Shown piece after piece: positions 8,165-16,666 of a stretch of DNA of 64,000 nt. Position 1 is the first letter of the stretch. Each line of letters starts with the position of its first letter. The position numbers and the translations under genes were made by a program. The notes below the pieces were generated by a model. It did not search any database and was not told the origin of the DNA. It saw only the letters and a program-made list of their open reading frames with translations. The DNA comes from JBGSIC01 sp041751875 (GTDB lineage: Bacteria > Bdellovibrionota > FAC87 > UBA2466 > JACKAF01). Location of the stretch: NCBI GenBank assembly GCA_041751875.1, contig JBGSIC010000028.1, positions 7,458-71,457 of the forward strand. Reading direction: 5' to 3'.

Positions 8165-11107
8165 ATGGCGGAATTGCCAGAAGATCAGGACCCCAGGTTT
8201 TATAAACCACGCACCCTATGGAAAGCGTTCGGCATTTCCAGTGTGATTATGCTCTTGTTCACCATTTGGATGGTGCTCGATGACTATGGCCGTGAGTGGA
8301 AAAAGTACCAGATAGAGTTCTCTGATCTGAAATCGCGCAAATTAGCCGAGAATATTGAAGAAGCCGAGGGCTCTCTCGATCAGGAAGAAATTAAAAAGCT
8401 ACGTGAAGAAATCAAAGCGGCTGAAAAAGCGGCGGAGAGTAAAGAAAAAGAAATCGAAAAGGTTGAAGCAGAGCTTGTTAAGCTCAATACCATCCGCAAA
8501 AACACCCTAAACACCTATCAAGCGGACAAAGGCGTCTGGGACGTCGACAAGTATAAGTACGAAGCAAAGTACGGCCACAAGTACGCGATGAGCAATGAGC
8601 AGCAGCTTTCGGCCGAAGCCAAAAAAGCGCTGGATGTGCTGAACAAGGAACTTGCCCGCGTTCAAGCCCTTCAAGACAAAGCCAATCAGGCAGCCGTTGC
8701 GTACGAGAATAAGAAGAAAGAGCTCGATGGCTTTCGCGCAGAGGGAGAAGCGCTCAAGAAGCAGCTGACCAAAATTCGGTTTGACGTGGATTTACTTGCG
8801 AAGAACAAGGAAGATTCTGAGTTTACGCTAGCAAAAGCACTCCGACACATTCCGCTTCTCGATTTCATGGGCCCCGTGCTCACGGTGCGCCAGGTGGTTC
8901 TTCCCAAAATTCGAGACGATCTGAACTTCGCGAGCGCGCAGAAGGTGGATCGCTGTACCACCTGTCATTTGGCCATCGACATGAAAGGCTTTGAAAATGA
9001 GAAGCAGCCGTTCCGTACGCATCCTCGTTTGGATCTGATTTTAGGGAGCACATCGCCTCATCCTATCAACGAGATTGGCTGTACTTCTTGTCATGACGGG
9101 CGAGGGCAGGCGATTGATTTTACGCGTGCTGCGCATACGCCGCAGAACGAAGAACAGAAAAAGGAATGGGAAGCCAAATACGGATGGCATGAAATGCACC
9201 ACGTGGAAGAGAAAATGCTTCCCCTGCAGTTCACGGAAGCCAAATGCATTACTTGCCACAAGCAAACGGAGTACGTTCCACGCGCTGCCAAAATCAACAA
9301 AGGCATTCAAACATTCCGAAATGCTTCCTGCTACGGTTGCCACCGTGTCGAAGGTTGGGATCATTTACGGAAACCTGCGCCAAGCTTGGAAAAGCTCAAA
9401 GGTAAAGTTACGCGCGATTGGTTTGTGAAATGGATTCGCGATCCGAAAGCGTTCAACGAGCGTACGCGCATGCCTCAAGTCTTTCATTTGAGCAACATGC
9501 AGACCCCAGAGTTCCGTTCCTATCAAGAAGCGGAAATCTTTGCTGTCACGGATTATGTTTACGAAAACACCGATACCTACACCCCGAATGTGAGTTTGCC
9601 CGATGGCAGTTCGGACCGCGGCAAGCAACTGTTCGGAGAAATAGGTTGCTTGGGTTGTCATCAGATGGATGATTTCCCTGTGGAAGGTCGCGGGCGGTTT
9701 GGCGCTGGACCTGACTTAAGCACGGTCGGTAGTAAAATTACCCGTACGTGGCTCAACAGCTGGCTCAAAAATCCCAAACATTATTGGGATGAAACCATCA
9801 TGCCCAGCCTGCGGCTGACCAATCAGGAAATTTCTGATCTTTCCTCTTACCTGTTGAGCAAGAAGAACCCTGATTTTGATGCGCTTGAAGTGGGCGACAA
9901 GAATGCGGAAGTGCAGCGCACGGTTCTTAAGCAGTATCTCATGAGAGATCCTAAGTTGGCTCCTGCGACCAATGCCAAGGTTGAGGAAGTGCTGTCAAAG
10001 CTCTCAGCACATGAAGTCTCTGTCGAACTTGGTAAGCGGGCGATTGGCCGAATTGGCTGTTACGGCTGCCACTCGATCAAAGGGTTTGAAAACGTTTCAC
10101 CCATTGGCACGGAACTCACTGAAGCGGGAAGCAAACTCGTTAAGAAATTGGACTTTGGTTTGCTTCATTTAGATCACACCCGCTACGCCTGGTACGACCA
10201 GAAAATGCGGGAACCGCGAATTTTCGATCGCGGAATCGCTAAAGAATACCTCGACACGCTTCGCATGCCGAACTTCCGATTCAACGAAGAGGAATCGCAA
10301 GACCTGGTCATGTTCTTGCTTGGCCATACAACCGAAGTGCGTAGCGCGGAAGTCGCCAAAATTCTCGATGCGCATGAATACAAAGGCGAGCAAGCCATGC
10401 GTATTATGCGCAAGTACAACTGTCAGGGTTGTCATACCGTTGAGAATCTTTACGTTCCCATGTCGGAAGATGCGCCGGGCTACGATGAAGAACGGGAAAT
10501 GCGGCGCAGATACGAGCTTGAAGCGCGTATTCTGGCCCACTACATGGACGACCCGACACTCGGGCCTCCCAACATCACAAACCAAGGGGCGAAGGTTCAA
10601 ACCGATTGGGTTTACGATTTCTTGAAAGCGCCTTATCCGTTGCGTTTAGCATTGAAGGTGCGCATGCCGACTTTCTTGTTTAATCAAGATGAGTACAACC
10701 AGCTCATCGAAGGGTGGGCAAATGCCGCACGCGTTTCGTTCCCCTTCGAGGAGAAAAAAGACGTTGTGATGACGGCCCACGAGTTGAGCGAAGCACGTAA
10801 ACTGTTTAAGCGCTTACAGTGCACCAACTGCCACTTTGTTGGACCAAATCCCACTCGCGTGAGTGTGGAAGACGGCAGTCAAGGTCTTGCTCCAAATTTC
10901 TGGGAAACGCACAAACGTTTGCGTCCTCACTGGGTGGAAAGTTGGTTGAAAGATCCCAACGCCATCTACCCAGGAACGCGTATGCCTGGCTTCTGGCCCG
11001 AGGGCAGCAGTCCCGCGCCCGACATTCTGGGCGGCGATCCGAAGAAGCAGATTGAGGTGTTGACCAAGTACCTCTACTACATCGGCCAGCACAAAATCGT
11101 CCCGTAA
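8165..11107 (+). CDS. Membrane-anchored octaheme cytochrome c with coiled-coil stalk
   Basis: A 980-residue protein. One membrane helix (about 21-38) is followed by a long charged coiled coil (about 50-220), then eight CXXCH heme sites with first cysteines at 264, 306, 361, 389, 495, 632, 753 and 886. The last five are each followed by an [RI]MP motif (RMPQVF, IMPSLR, RMPNFR, RMPTFL, RMPGFW), the typical sixth-ligand methionine of class I cytochrome c domains; the first three have none and may be bis-His. It is the last gene of the Rieske-cytochrome b operon and, with no cytochrome c1 or f gene present, is the obvious electron acceptor of that complex. The exact path through the hemes is inference. 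Confidence 0.9.
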   Translation: MAELPEDQDPRFYKPRTLWKAFGISSVIMLLFTIWMVLDDYGREWKKYQIEFSDLKSRKLAENIEEAEGSLDQEEIKKLREEIKAAEKAAESKEKEIEKVEAELVKLNTIRKNTLNTYQADKGVWDVDKYKYEAKYGHKYAMSNEQQLSAEAKKALDVLNKELARVQALQDKANQAAVAYENKKKELDGFRAEGEALKKQLTKIRFDVDLLAKNKEDSEFTLAKALRHIPLLDFMGPVLTVRQVVLPKIRDDLNFASAQKVDRCTTCHLAIDMKGFENEKQPFRTHPRLDLILGSTSPHPINEIGCTSCHDGRGQAIDFTRAAHTPQNEEQKKEWEAKYGWHEMHHVEEKMLPLQFTEAKCITCHKQTEYVPRAAKINKGIQTFRNASCYGCHRVEGWDHLRKPAPSLEKLKGKVTRDWFVKWIRDPKAFNERTRMPQVFHLSNMQTPEFRSYQEAEIFAVTDYVYENTDTYTPNVSLPDGSSDRGKQLFGEIGCLGCHQMDDFPVEGRGRFGAGPDLSTVGSKITRTWLNSWLKNPKHYWDETIMPSLRLTNQEISDLSSYLLSKKNPDFDALEVGDKNAEVQRTVLKQYLMRDPKLAPATNAKVEEVLSKLSAHEVSVELGKRAIGRIGCYGCHSIKGFENVSPIGTELTEAGSKLVKKLDFGLLHLDHTRYAWYDQKMREPRIFDRGIAKEYLDTLRMPNFRFNEEESQDLVMFLLGHTTEVRSAEVAKILDAHEYKGEQAMRIMRKYNCQGCHTVENLYVPMSEDAPGYDEEREMRRRYELEARILAHYMDDPTLGPPNITNQGAKVQTDWVYDFLKAPYPLRLALKVRMPTFLFNQDEYNQLIEGWANAARVSFPFEEKKDVVMTAHELSEARKLFKRLQCTNCHFVGPNPTRVSVEDGSQGLAPNFWETHKRLRPHWVESWLKDPNAIYPGTRMPGFWPEGSSPAPDILGGDPKKQIEVLTKYLYYIGQHKIVP

Positions 11108-11211
11108 AAGGTGCCTATCTACTTTCGGGCCTAAAAGGTGCCAGGTACCTTTTGGTACTTCGTCCCAAAAGGTCGCAGGCACCTCGGCCCGAAAGTAGAT
11201 GGGCACCTTTT
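11106..11211. repeat. Composite palindromic repeat of the GGTGCC family (nested hairpins)
   Basis: Outer arms 11106-11131 and 11186-11211 are complementary at 25 of 26 positions, beginning AAAAGGTGCC and ending GGCACCTTTT. Inside lies a second hairpin (about 11135-11154 with 11165-11184) whose loop reads, on the minus strand, GGGACGAAGTACC. That inner hairpin is the reverse complement of the elements at 16443 and 34337. The element begins within the stop codon of the octaheme cytochrome gene and could end transcription before valS. Confidence 0.85.
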
Positions 11212-11272
11212 CGCTATTTCATCAGGTAGGAGACCTGTTGAGTGAGACTTACCCGTGAGGTAGAGTCTTACG

Positions 11273-13906
11273 ATGTCTTCGCTGTCAGATCGGTTTGATC
11301 CGGAAAAAATAGAGAAACCCCTCTATCAAGCCTGGCTTGATTCCGGGGCGTTTAAGCCCGATCCCAAAAGCACGAAAAAACCTTTTACGCTGATCATGCC
11401 TCCTCCCAATGTGACGGGAGTTTTGCATATCGGCCACGCCCTGACGATGACCATCGAAGATGTGATCGTTCGTCACCGTCGCATGCAAGGCTTTAACACC
11501 TTGTGGGTGCCCGGTACGGATCATGCGGGTATCGCCACCCAGATGGTGGTGGAACGCGATATCCAGAAAAAGGAAAATAAAACTAAGCATGATCTAGGAC
11601 GCGAGGAATTTCTCAAACGTGTTTGGGCGTGGAAGGAAGAATCTCAAGGCACCATCCTTAGCCAGTTGCGCACGATTGGTTGTAGCGCCGATTGGTCACG
11701 TCTGGCGTTTACACTGGATGAGGGACCCGCCAAAGCCGTACGCGAAACCTTTTTTAGGCTCTACAAAGATGGTTTGGTTTCTAAAGAAACGGCGATGATT
11801 CAGTGGTGCCCACGCTGTCGCACGGCGCTTTCGGACTTAGAAGTAAAGTTTGGGGAACAAAACGGACATTTGTGGAAGATCCGTTACCGATTGAAGAAAG
11901 ATCCCTCACAAGCGCTTATTGTAGCTACCACGCGGCCGGAAACCCTACTTGCCGACACGGCGGTGGCCATTCATCCGGATGATGAGCGCTTTGAAGCGTT
12001 TCGCGGACAGGAAGTCATTGTGCCCTTAGTGGATAGAGTCATTCCGATTATTCAAGACACCTACGTAGACAGGGAATTCGGAACGGGTGCGCTGAAAATC
12101 ACGCCCGGCCATGATCCCAACGATTACGAAATCGGAAAAAAACACAAACTTCCGCTTTTACAATTGTTCGACGACCAAGCCGCGATCAACGAAACGGGTG
12201 GAAAATATAAGGGCCTCACGCGTGAGGCGGCTCGTAAGAAAATTGTGCAAGATCTGACCGATCAAGGTTTGCTGGAAGGGGAAACCGCGCACCGGCACAA
12301 CGTCGGCCAATGTGATCGTTGCAAAACAAACGTAGAACCCCGCGTCTCTCAGCAGTGGTTTGTAGACGCGGCCGTTCTCGCCGCGCCCGCCATCGAAGCG
12401 GTGGAAACAGGGAAAATTAAAATCCTGCCCAAGGAATGGGAAAAGACCTATTTCGAATGGATGCGCAATATCCGTCCTTGGTGTGTAAGCCGACAGCTTT
12501 GGTGGGGGCACCGTATTCCGGTTTGGTACTGCGGGAAGTGTGCGGAAACGATAGTGGCGGTAGATGATCCGACCGTGTGCCCGAAGTGCCAAGCAAAAGA
12601 GCTGGTTCAAGATCCGGATGTGCTCGACACTTGGTTTAGCTCAGGTCTCTGGCCTTTTTCGACCTTGGGTTGGCCTGATAAAACGCTCGACCTGAAAACC
12701 TTTTACCCGACCAACGTCATGGAAACGGGGTTCGATATTCTCTTTTTCTGGGTCGCACGCATGATCATGCTTGGGCTACGCATGACGGGCGAAGTGCCTT
12801 TTCATACTGTTTACCTGCACCCGATGGTACGCGATGAGTACGGACAGAAAATGTCTAAAACCAAGGGCAACGTGAAAGACCCCTTGGAGATCATTCAGGT
12901 GCAGGGCGCCGATTCTTTACGGATGTATTTTTGTTTGAACGCCTATCACGGGCGTGACGTGCGGGTGACCGAAAGCGGGCTAGAAGGTAGCCGAAACTTC
13001 GTTAACAAGCTTTGGAACGCCGCTCGTTTTGTCTTGATGCGCTTTGAAGGCGTGTCCAAAGAGCACATCAAACGAGAGGATCCTTTTAACCAGTGGATCT
13101 GGACGGCTCTTCAGGAAACCAAACAAGAGGTGTCCACCGCGTTGGCCGAGTACCGTTTTTATGAGGCGGCGCAGCTTCTCTATCATTTCACTTGGGACAC
13201 CTACTGCAGTCGATTCATTGAAATCACCAAGGCACCGGAACAAATGGCATGGCGGCAGGCGGAAAAAGATTCAACCGCGCTTCAAGTATTGGAAGAACTC
13301 TTACGTTTGCTTCATCCCATCATGCCCTTTGTAACAGAAGAAATCTGGGGAAAGCTCCCCGTTAAACCCGAGAGCAAACTGCTCATTAACGCTCCCTTTC
13401 CTGTAATGGATCCGAAGCGTGTTTTTAAAGAAGGCAAAGAGCAGGTGGAAGGTCTGTTTGCTGTAGTCGATGCCATTCGCACGCAAAGAGGTATCTACGA
13501 TATTTCCCCTGCGCTCGAGATGACAGCGGTGGTGGTGGGAGCTGAAAAAGTCATAGCCTTCCTTCGTGAGCAGGCGGGCCTACTTAAGTCGATGGCGAGA
13601 TTGAGCGTGGTTGAATTTAAGGAAGCGCTGCCGGATCGCAAGTCTTACGTGATGGTGGCTCCTCGCCCGGGCGTCCAAGTGTTCTTGGTGCGCAAGGAGC
13701 TCGGGGAAGTTGAAATCGCGCTTGAGAAAATGAAGAAAGATGCGGCCGCTCTCAAACAGGCAATCGATCGCGCACGTATCAAGTTGGCGAGTCCTGATTT
13801 TGTGAGTAACGCGCCCGCGGAAGTGGTCGCTGGTGTCAAAGACCAGTGTGCAGACATGGAAAGCAAGTTTCGCACGATTGAAACCTACCTAAAGGAGAAC
13901 GCGTGA
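11273..13906 (+). CDS. valS: Valyl-tRNA synthetase
   Basis: An 877-residue class I aminoacyl-tRNA synthetase that charges tRNA-Val. The signature HIGH is at 52-55 (PPPNVTGVLHIGHALT) and KMSKT at 526-530. The CP1 editing domain is indicated by TTRPETLLADTAVAIHP and the GTGALKITPGHDPNDYEIG motif. The C-terminal 70 residues form the ValS coiled-coil tRNA-binding arm. Slightly shorter than the E. coli enzyme (about 950) but complete. Its stop overlaps the GTG of the glycosyltransferase by 4 bp, so the two are coupled. Confidence 0.97.
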   Translation: MSSLSDRFDPEKIEKPLYQAWLDSGAFKPDPKSTKKPFTLIMPPPNVTGVLHIGHALTMTIEDVIVRHRRMQGFNTLWVPGTDHAGIATQMVVERDIQKKENKTKHDLGREEFLKRVWAWKEESQGTILSQLRTIGCSADWSRLAFTLDEGPAKAVRETFFRLYKDGLVSKETAMIQWCPRCRTALSDLEVKFGEQNGHLWKIRYRLKKDPSQALIVATTRPETLLADTAVAIHPDDERFEAFRGQEVIVPLVDRVIPIIQDTYVDREFGTGALKITPGHDPNDYEIGKKHKLPLLQLFDDQAAINETGGKYKGLTREAARKKIVQDLTDQGLLEGETAHRHNVGQCDRCKTNVEPRVSQQWFVDAAVLAAPAIEAVETGKIKILPKEWEKTYFEWMRNIRPWCVSRQLWWGHRIPVWYCGKCAETIVAVDDPTVCPKCQAKELVQDPDVLDTWFSSGLWPFSTLGWPDKTLDLKTFYPTNVMETGFDILFFWVARMIMLGLRMTGEVPFHTVYLHPMVRDEYGQKMSKTKGNVKDPLEIIQVQGADSLRMYFCLNAYHGRDVRVTESGLEGSRNFVNKLWNAARFVLMRFEGVSKEHIKREDPFNQWIWTALQETKQEVSTALAEYRFYEAAQLLYHFTWDTYCSRFIEITKAPEQMAWRQAEKDSTALQVLEELLRLLHPIMPFVTEEIWGKLPVKPESKLLINAPFPVMDPKRVFKEGKEQVEGLFAVVDAIRTQRGIYDISPALEMTAVVVGAEKVIAFLREQAGLLKSMARLSVVEFKEALPDRKSYVMVAPRPGVQVFLVRKELGEVEIALEKMKKDAAALKQAIDRARIKLASPDFVSNAPAEVVAGVKDQCADMESKFRTIETYLKENA

Positions 13907-14547
13907 AAGTTTCGGTAGTCGTGCCCACTTATGATTCTGCTGAGTGGATAGGAACCTGCCTGGCTTCAGTCCGTAAGTCTTTTAAAGGCGAACTGATTGT
14001 TGTCGACGGGGGAAGCCAGGATGGTACCACCGCGAAGGTAATGGATTACCGCGCGTGCATTTACCGCAGTAGCTTAAATTTTTCTGAGCAGTGCAATGAA
14101 GGGGCACGTGAAGCGATGGGGGACGTGGTGCTTTTTCTCAGTCCTCAAGTCGAAGTTCTCCCGGGTTGGCGAGAAGCCATCGAAGAAGCGTTGCAATCAG
14201 AGTATGTTGTTGGTGGAGGCCTCCGGACAATTTGGGAGGGGGAAAGCTTGAAGGCCCGTCTTTTTTCCTGGGGACAAGACTTCGGGTCTCGCTGCCTCGA
14301 TGTATCGCTCGCTCCGCAAGGAATTTTCGTGCGTCGAAAGAGTTTTTTGTCAGTCGGGGGATTTTCTCCTAATGCGGTTCTTCCCCATCTATGGCTCGCT
14401 CAAAAGCTAAAGGCAGTGGGAGAGTTTTCTTACCTTGATGCCGCCGTAAAAGTGATGGTTCGTCCTTGGGAAAGTAAGGGTATGGTCGCCACCTCCTTGG
14501 GCTACGTGAAGGCGTATCGAGAACACCGGCGTTTGGATATCAACTAA
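13903..14547 (+). CDS. Family 2 glycosyltransferase (short, soluble)
   Basis: A 214-residue GT-A fold enzyme. It starts with the standard MKVSVVVPTYDSAEWIGTCLASV strand-helix, followed by ELIVVDGGSQDGT, the nucleotide-sugar binding motif. No membrane helix is visible. The start is GTG at 13903, overlapping the valS stop (GTGA). It lies 5 bp before the LolC/E gene. The sugar and acceptor cannot be read from the sequence; the setting between valS and Lol/Bam genes fits envelope glycan assembly, but that is inference. Confidence 0.8.
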   Translation: MKVSVVVPTYDSAEWIGTCLASVRKSFKGELIVVDGGSQDGTTAKVMDYRACIYRSSLNFSEQCNEGAREAMGDVVLFLSPQVEVLPGWREAIEEALQSEYVVGGGLRTIWEGESLKARLFSWGQDFGSRCLDVSLAPQGIFVRRKSFLSVGGFSPNAVLPHLWLAQKLKAVGEFSYLDAAVKVMVRPWESKGMVATSLGYVKAYREHRRLDIN

Positions 14548-14552
14548 TCATT

Positions 14553-15746
14553 ATGCGTGCTGTTTTTTTTCTTCTCAGAAGAGCTCTTTGGCCCGAACCC
14601 GGAAGCTTGAGCCGCTACGCGCTTTGGATCTCGGTAGCGGGAGTGGCTTTGGGAATTGCGCAATTGATGCTGGTGCTCAGCGTGATGTCGGGCTTCAAGG
14701 ACATGCTGGAGAAAAACTATACGCGTATTACTTCGGCTATGGTCGTGGTTCCTCCAAGGGATTGGAAAGAAACCGGTGAAACCCAGGAAGTGCTACTCAA
14801 AGTTCCTGGCATTGAAGCAGTGACTCCTTTTTCTTTCGGGCAAGGCATGATGCTCAAAGACGGCGTCGGAGGCGTGACCTTGGAAGGCATTTCTTGGCCG
14901 TCTTCCCAAGAGGTGGTGGATTGGCCGTCGCTCTGGTTGGAAGGGCCTAACTGGGAGCTGCAAAAAAGCACGGCTAACTGGATCTGGGTTGGTTCGCAAC
15001 TTGCTGAGAAACTCCACATTAAAGTGGGCGACAAAGTAAACCTCATGATCGCCGAGGAAAAAAAGAAGAAGGTAGTCCCGTTTCTTGTGACAGCGATCAC
15101 CAAGTTTGGCGTCTACACCCACGATTTGAGATACGCCCGAGTCAGTTTGGAAACACTGAACACACTTTTTAATCGCACTGGTTTTGAGCCTATGTACAAG
15201 ACCCGCCTCGCTGAGGGGGCCGTTGTGCGAACGGTAGCCAAGGCCGCAGAAAAGGAGCTTGGCGACGCCGTAACGGTAAAGCCGTGGTACACGGTCCATC
15301 AAAATGTATTTCTCGCGGTCGAACATCAGAAAAAAATGTTGTTTTTGGTTTTGGAAATCGTGGTAGCGCTTGCCGCGGTAAATGTCGTTAATCTCCTCTT
15401 GATTAGCGCTCAAAATAAACGCCGAGACGTCGCTATTCTAAGAGCGATGGGGATGAAGTTTCGTCAGGTAATGCTCTTTTTCATCGCCAAAGGGACCGTC
15501 ATCGGGACTTTGGGCGTTTTTAGCGGCGTGGCCCTGGGCGTGGGAGTCTGCCAATTGGTGATGGCATTTCAGCCCGAATTTTTAAGTGAGGCGATTTACA
15601 ACGCAAAAAAGCTACCGCTTCGCATAGAAGTGCTGGATGTAGCGGCGGTATGCGCCGTGGCGCTTTTTCTGTGTTTATTGTTTAGCGTGATTCCTGCCTG
15701 GAAGGCGGCTTCCACGCGTCCCGTGGAGGCTTTACGTTATGAGTGA
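14553..15746 (+). CDS. Lipoprotein-releasing ABC transporter permease, LolC/LolE family
   Basis: A 397-residue FtsX/MacB-type permease. One N-terminal membrane helix (about 22-45, YALWISVAGVALGIAQLMLVLSVMSGF), a large periplasmic domain (about 50-260) and three C-terminal helices give the LolC/E topology. VNVVNLLLISAQNKRRDVAILRAMGMKFRQVMLFF is the conserved coupling segment. It would extract mature lipoproteins from the inner membrane and hand them to LolA. Only one permease gene is present next to LolD, so the complex may be a homodimer (sometimes called LolF). It overlaps lolD by 8 bp. Confidence 0.9.
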   Translation: MRAVFFLLRRALWPEPGSLSRYALWISVAGVALGIAQLMLVLSVMSGFKDMLEKNYTRITSAMVVVPPRDWKETGETQEVLLKVPGIEAVTPFSFGQGMMLKDGVGGVTLEGISWPSSQEVVDWPSLWLEGPNWELQKSTANWIWVGSQLAEKLHIKVGDKVNLMIAEEKKKKVVPFLVTAITKFGVYTHDLRYARVSLETLNTLFNRTGFEPMYKTRLAEGAVVRTVAKAAEKELGDAVTVKPWYTVHQNVFLAVEHQKKMLFLVLEIVVALAAVNVVNLLLISAQNKRRDVAILRAMGMKFRQVMLFFIAKGTVIGTLGVFSGVALGVGVCQLVMAFQPEFLSEAIYNAKKLPLRIEVLDVAAVCAVALFLCLLFSVIPAWKAASTRPVEALRYE

Positions 15747-16425
15747 GATTTTGTTGCGCGCCGACAAGGTGGGAAAGAAATTCCATCGCGATGTGGCTGA
15801 GCCTGTCGAAGTGTTGAAAAACCTCGATCTGGAACTCGCGCGTGGCGAGCAGATCGCGATCGTGGGGAAAAGCGGGGCGGGAAAAAGTACGTTGCTACAC
15901 ATTTTGGGTACCCTCGAGGCGCCTTCGGAAGGGCAAGTTCTCTTTGAGGGGAAAGACGTTTTCCGGTTTAGTGACAACGGCCTTTCCACTTTTCGTAACC
16001 GTTCGCTCGGTTTTGTCTTCCAGTTTCACTATCTGATGCTGGAGTTCACTGCTTTAGAAAATGTGCTCATGCCGGCGCTTCTGGCCGGGGAAAGTCGGGC
16101 CCAGGCGAAACCTAGGGCCATAGAGCTTTTGCAAAAGGTGGGTTTGGAGCACCGTTTCGATCACAAGCCGGGGCAGCTATCAGGTGGCGAACAGCAACGT
16201 GTTGCTATCGCACGCGCATTGATGATGCGGCCGAAGCTTCTTTTAACCGACGAAATGACCGGAAATTTGGATCCCGACACCGAGGGGCGAGTGTTTGACC
16301 TCGTTAAGGCTCTCCAACTCGAATATGGGATCGCGCTCATTTCAGTGACCCACGACGAAGCCCTCGCCCAAACTTTCCCGAAGGTCTACCACCTCAAATC
16401 GGGGCAACTCCATCGAAAGCAATAG
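15739..16425 (+). CDS. lolD: Lipoprotein-releasing ABC transporter ATPase LolD
   Basis: A 228-residue ABC ATPase of the LolD/MacB class. Walker A is GKSGAGKST, the signature is LSGGEQQRVAIARAL, and FVFQFHYLMLEFTALENVLMP is the LolD Q-loop region. Walker B reads LLLTDEMTGNLD, where nearly all relatives have DEPTGNLD; the catalytic Glu is kept but the proline after it is replaced by Met. It powers the LolC/E permease encoded just upstream with an 8-bp overlap. A GGTGCC-family hairpin follows 17 bp after the stop. Confidence 0.92.
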   Translation: MSEILLRADKVGKKFHRDVAEPVEVLKNLDLELARGEQIAIVGKSGAGKSTLLHILGTLEAPSEGQVLFEGKDVFRFSDNGLSTFRNRSLGFVFQFHYLMLEFTALENVLMPALLAGESRAQAKPRAIELLQKVGLEHRFDHKPGQLSGGEQQRVAIARALMMRPKLLLTDEMTGNLDPDTEGRVFDLVKALQLEYGIALISVTHDEALAQTFPKVYHLKSGQLHRKQ

Positions 16426-16442
16426 GTGACAGTCTACTTTTT

Positions 16443-16503
16443 CCGGAAAGGTGCCTGTGCACTTTTGGGCGAAGCGCAAAAGTGACCTGGCACCCCTTTC
16501 CGG
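16443..16503. repeat. GGTGCC-family palindromic repeat
   Basis: Arms begin CCGGAAAGGTGCC and end GGCACCCCTTTCCGG around a loop GGCGAAGCG. The arms mismatch at a central block (CTGTGCAC against GTGACCTG), the same asymmetric mismatch as in the copy at 34337. The bases just before it (TAGGTGACAGTCTACTTT) resemble the left outer arm of the composite copy at 11106. It sits 17 bp after the lolD stop. Confidence 0.8.
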
Positions 16504-16559
16504 GTTTCACCCACATCGTCCCGGATGCCAATCTGGACGGAAAGGGTGAGTTTATAAGC

Positions 16560-16589
16560 TTGCCGCATGGGGGCGAATGTGGGTACAAT
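16560..16589 (+). promoter_or_regulatory. Predicted promoter for bamA
   Basis: TTGCCG (16560-16565) is followed after 18 bp by TACAAT (16584-16589), matching four and five of six sigma-70 consensus bases. It lies 77 bp before the bamA start and after the repeat that ends the lol genes, which would let bamA be transcribed on its own. Confidence 0.4.
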
Positions 16590-16666
16590 CGCGCGCTACT
16601 TAAGTGTAATCAAAACGAGGACTTACGCCAGAAGTCTTCGCAGAGTTTGAGGTTTTTGCGGTATTC

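Noticed and set aside
14793..15413. A 206-codon minus-strand ORF inside the LolC/E gene
   Set aside because: Antisense shadow of a well-supported permease.
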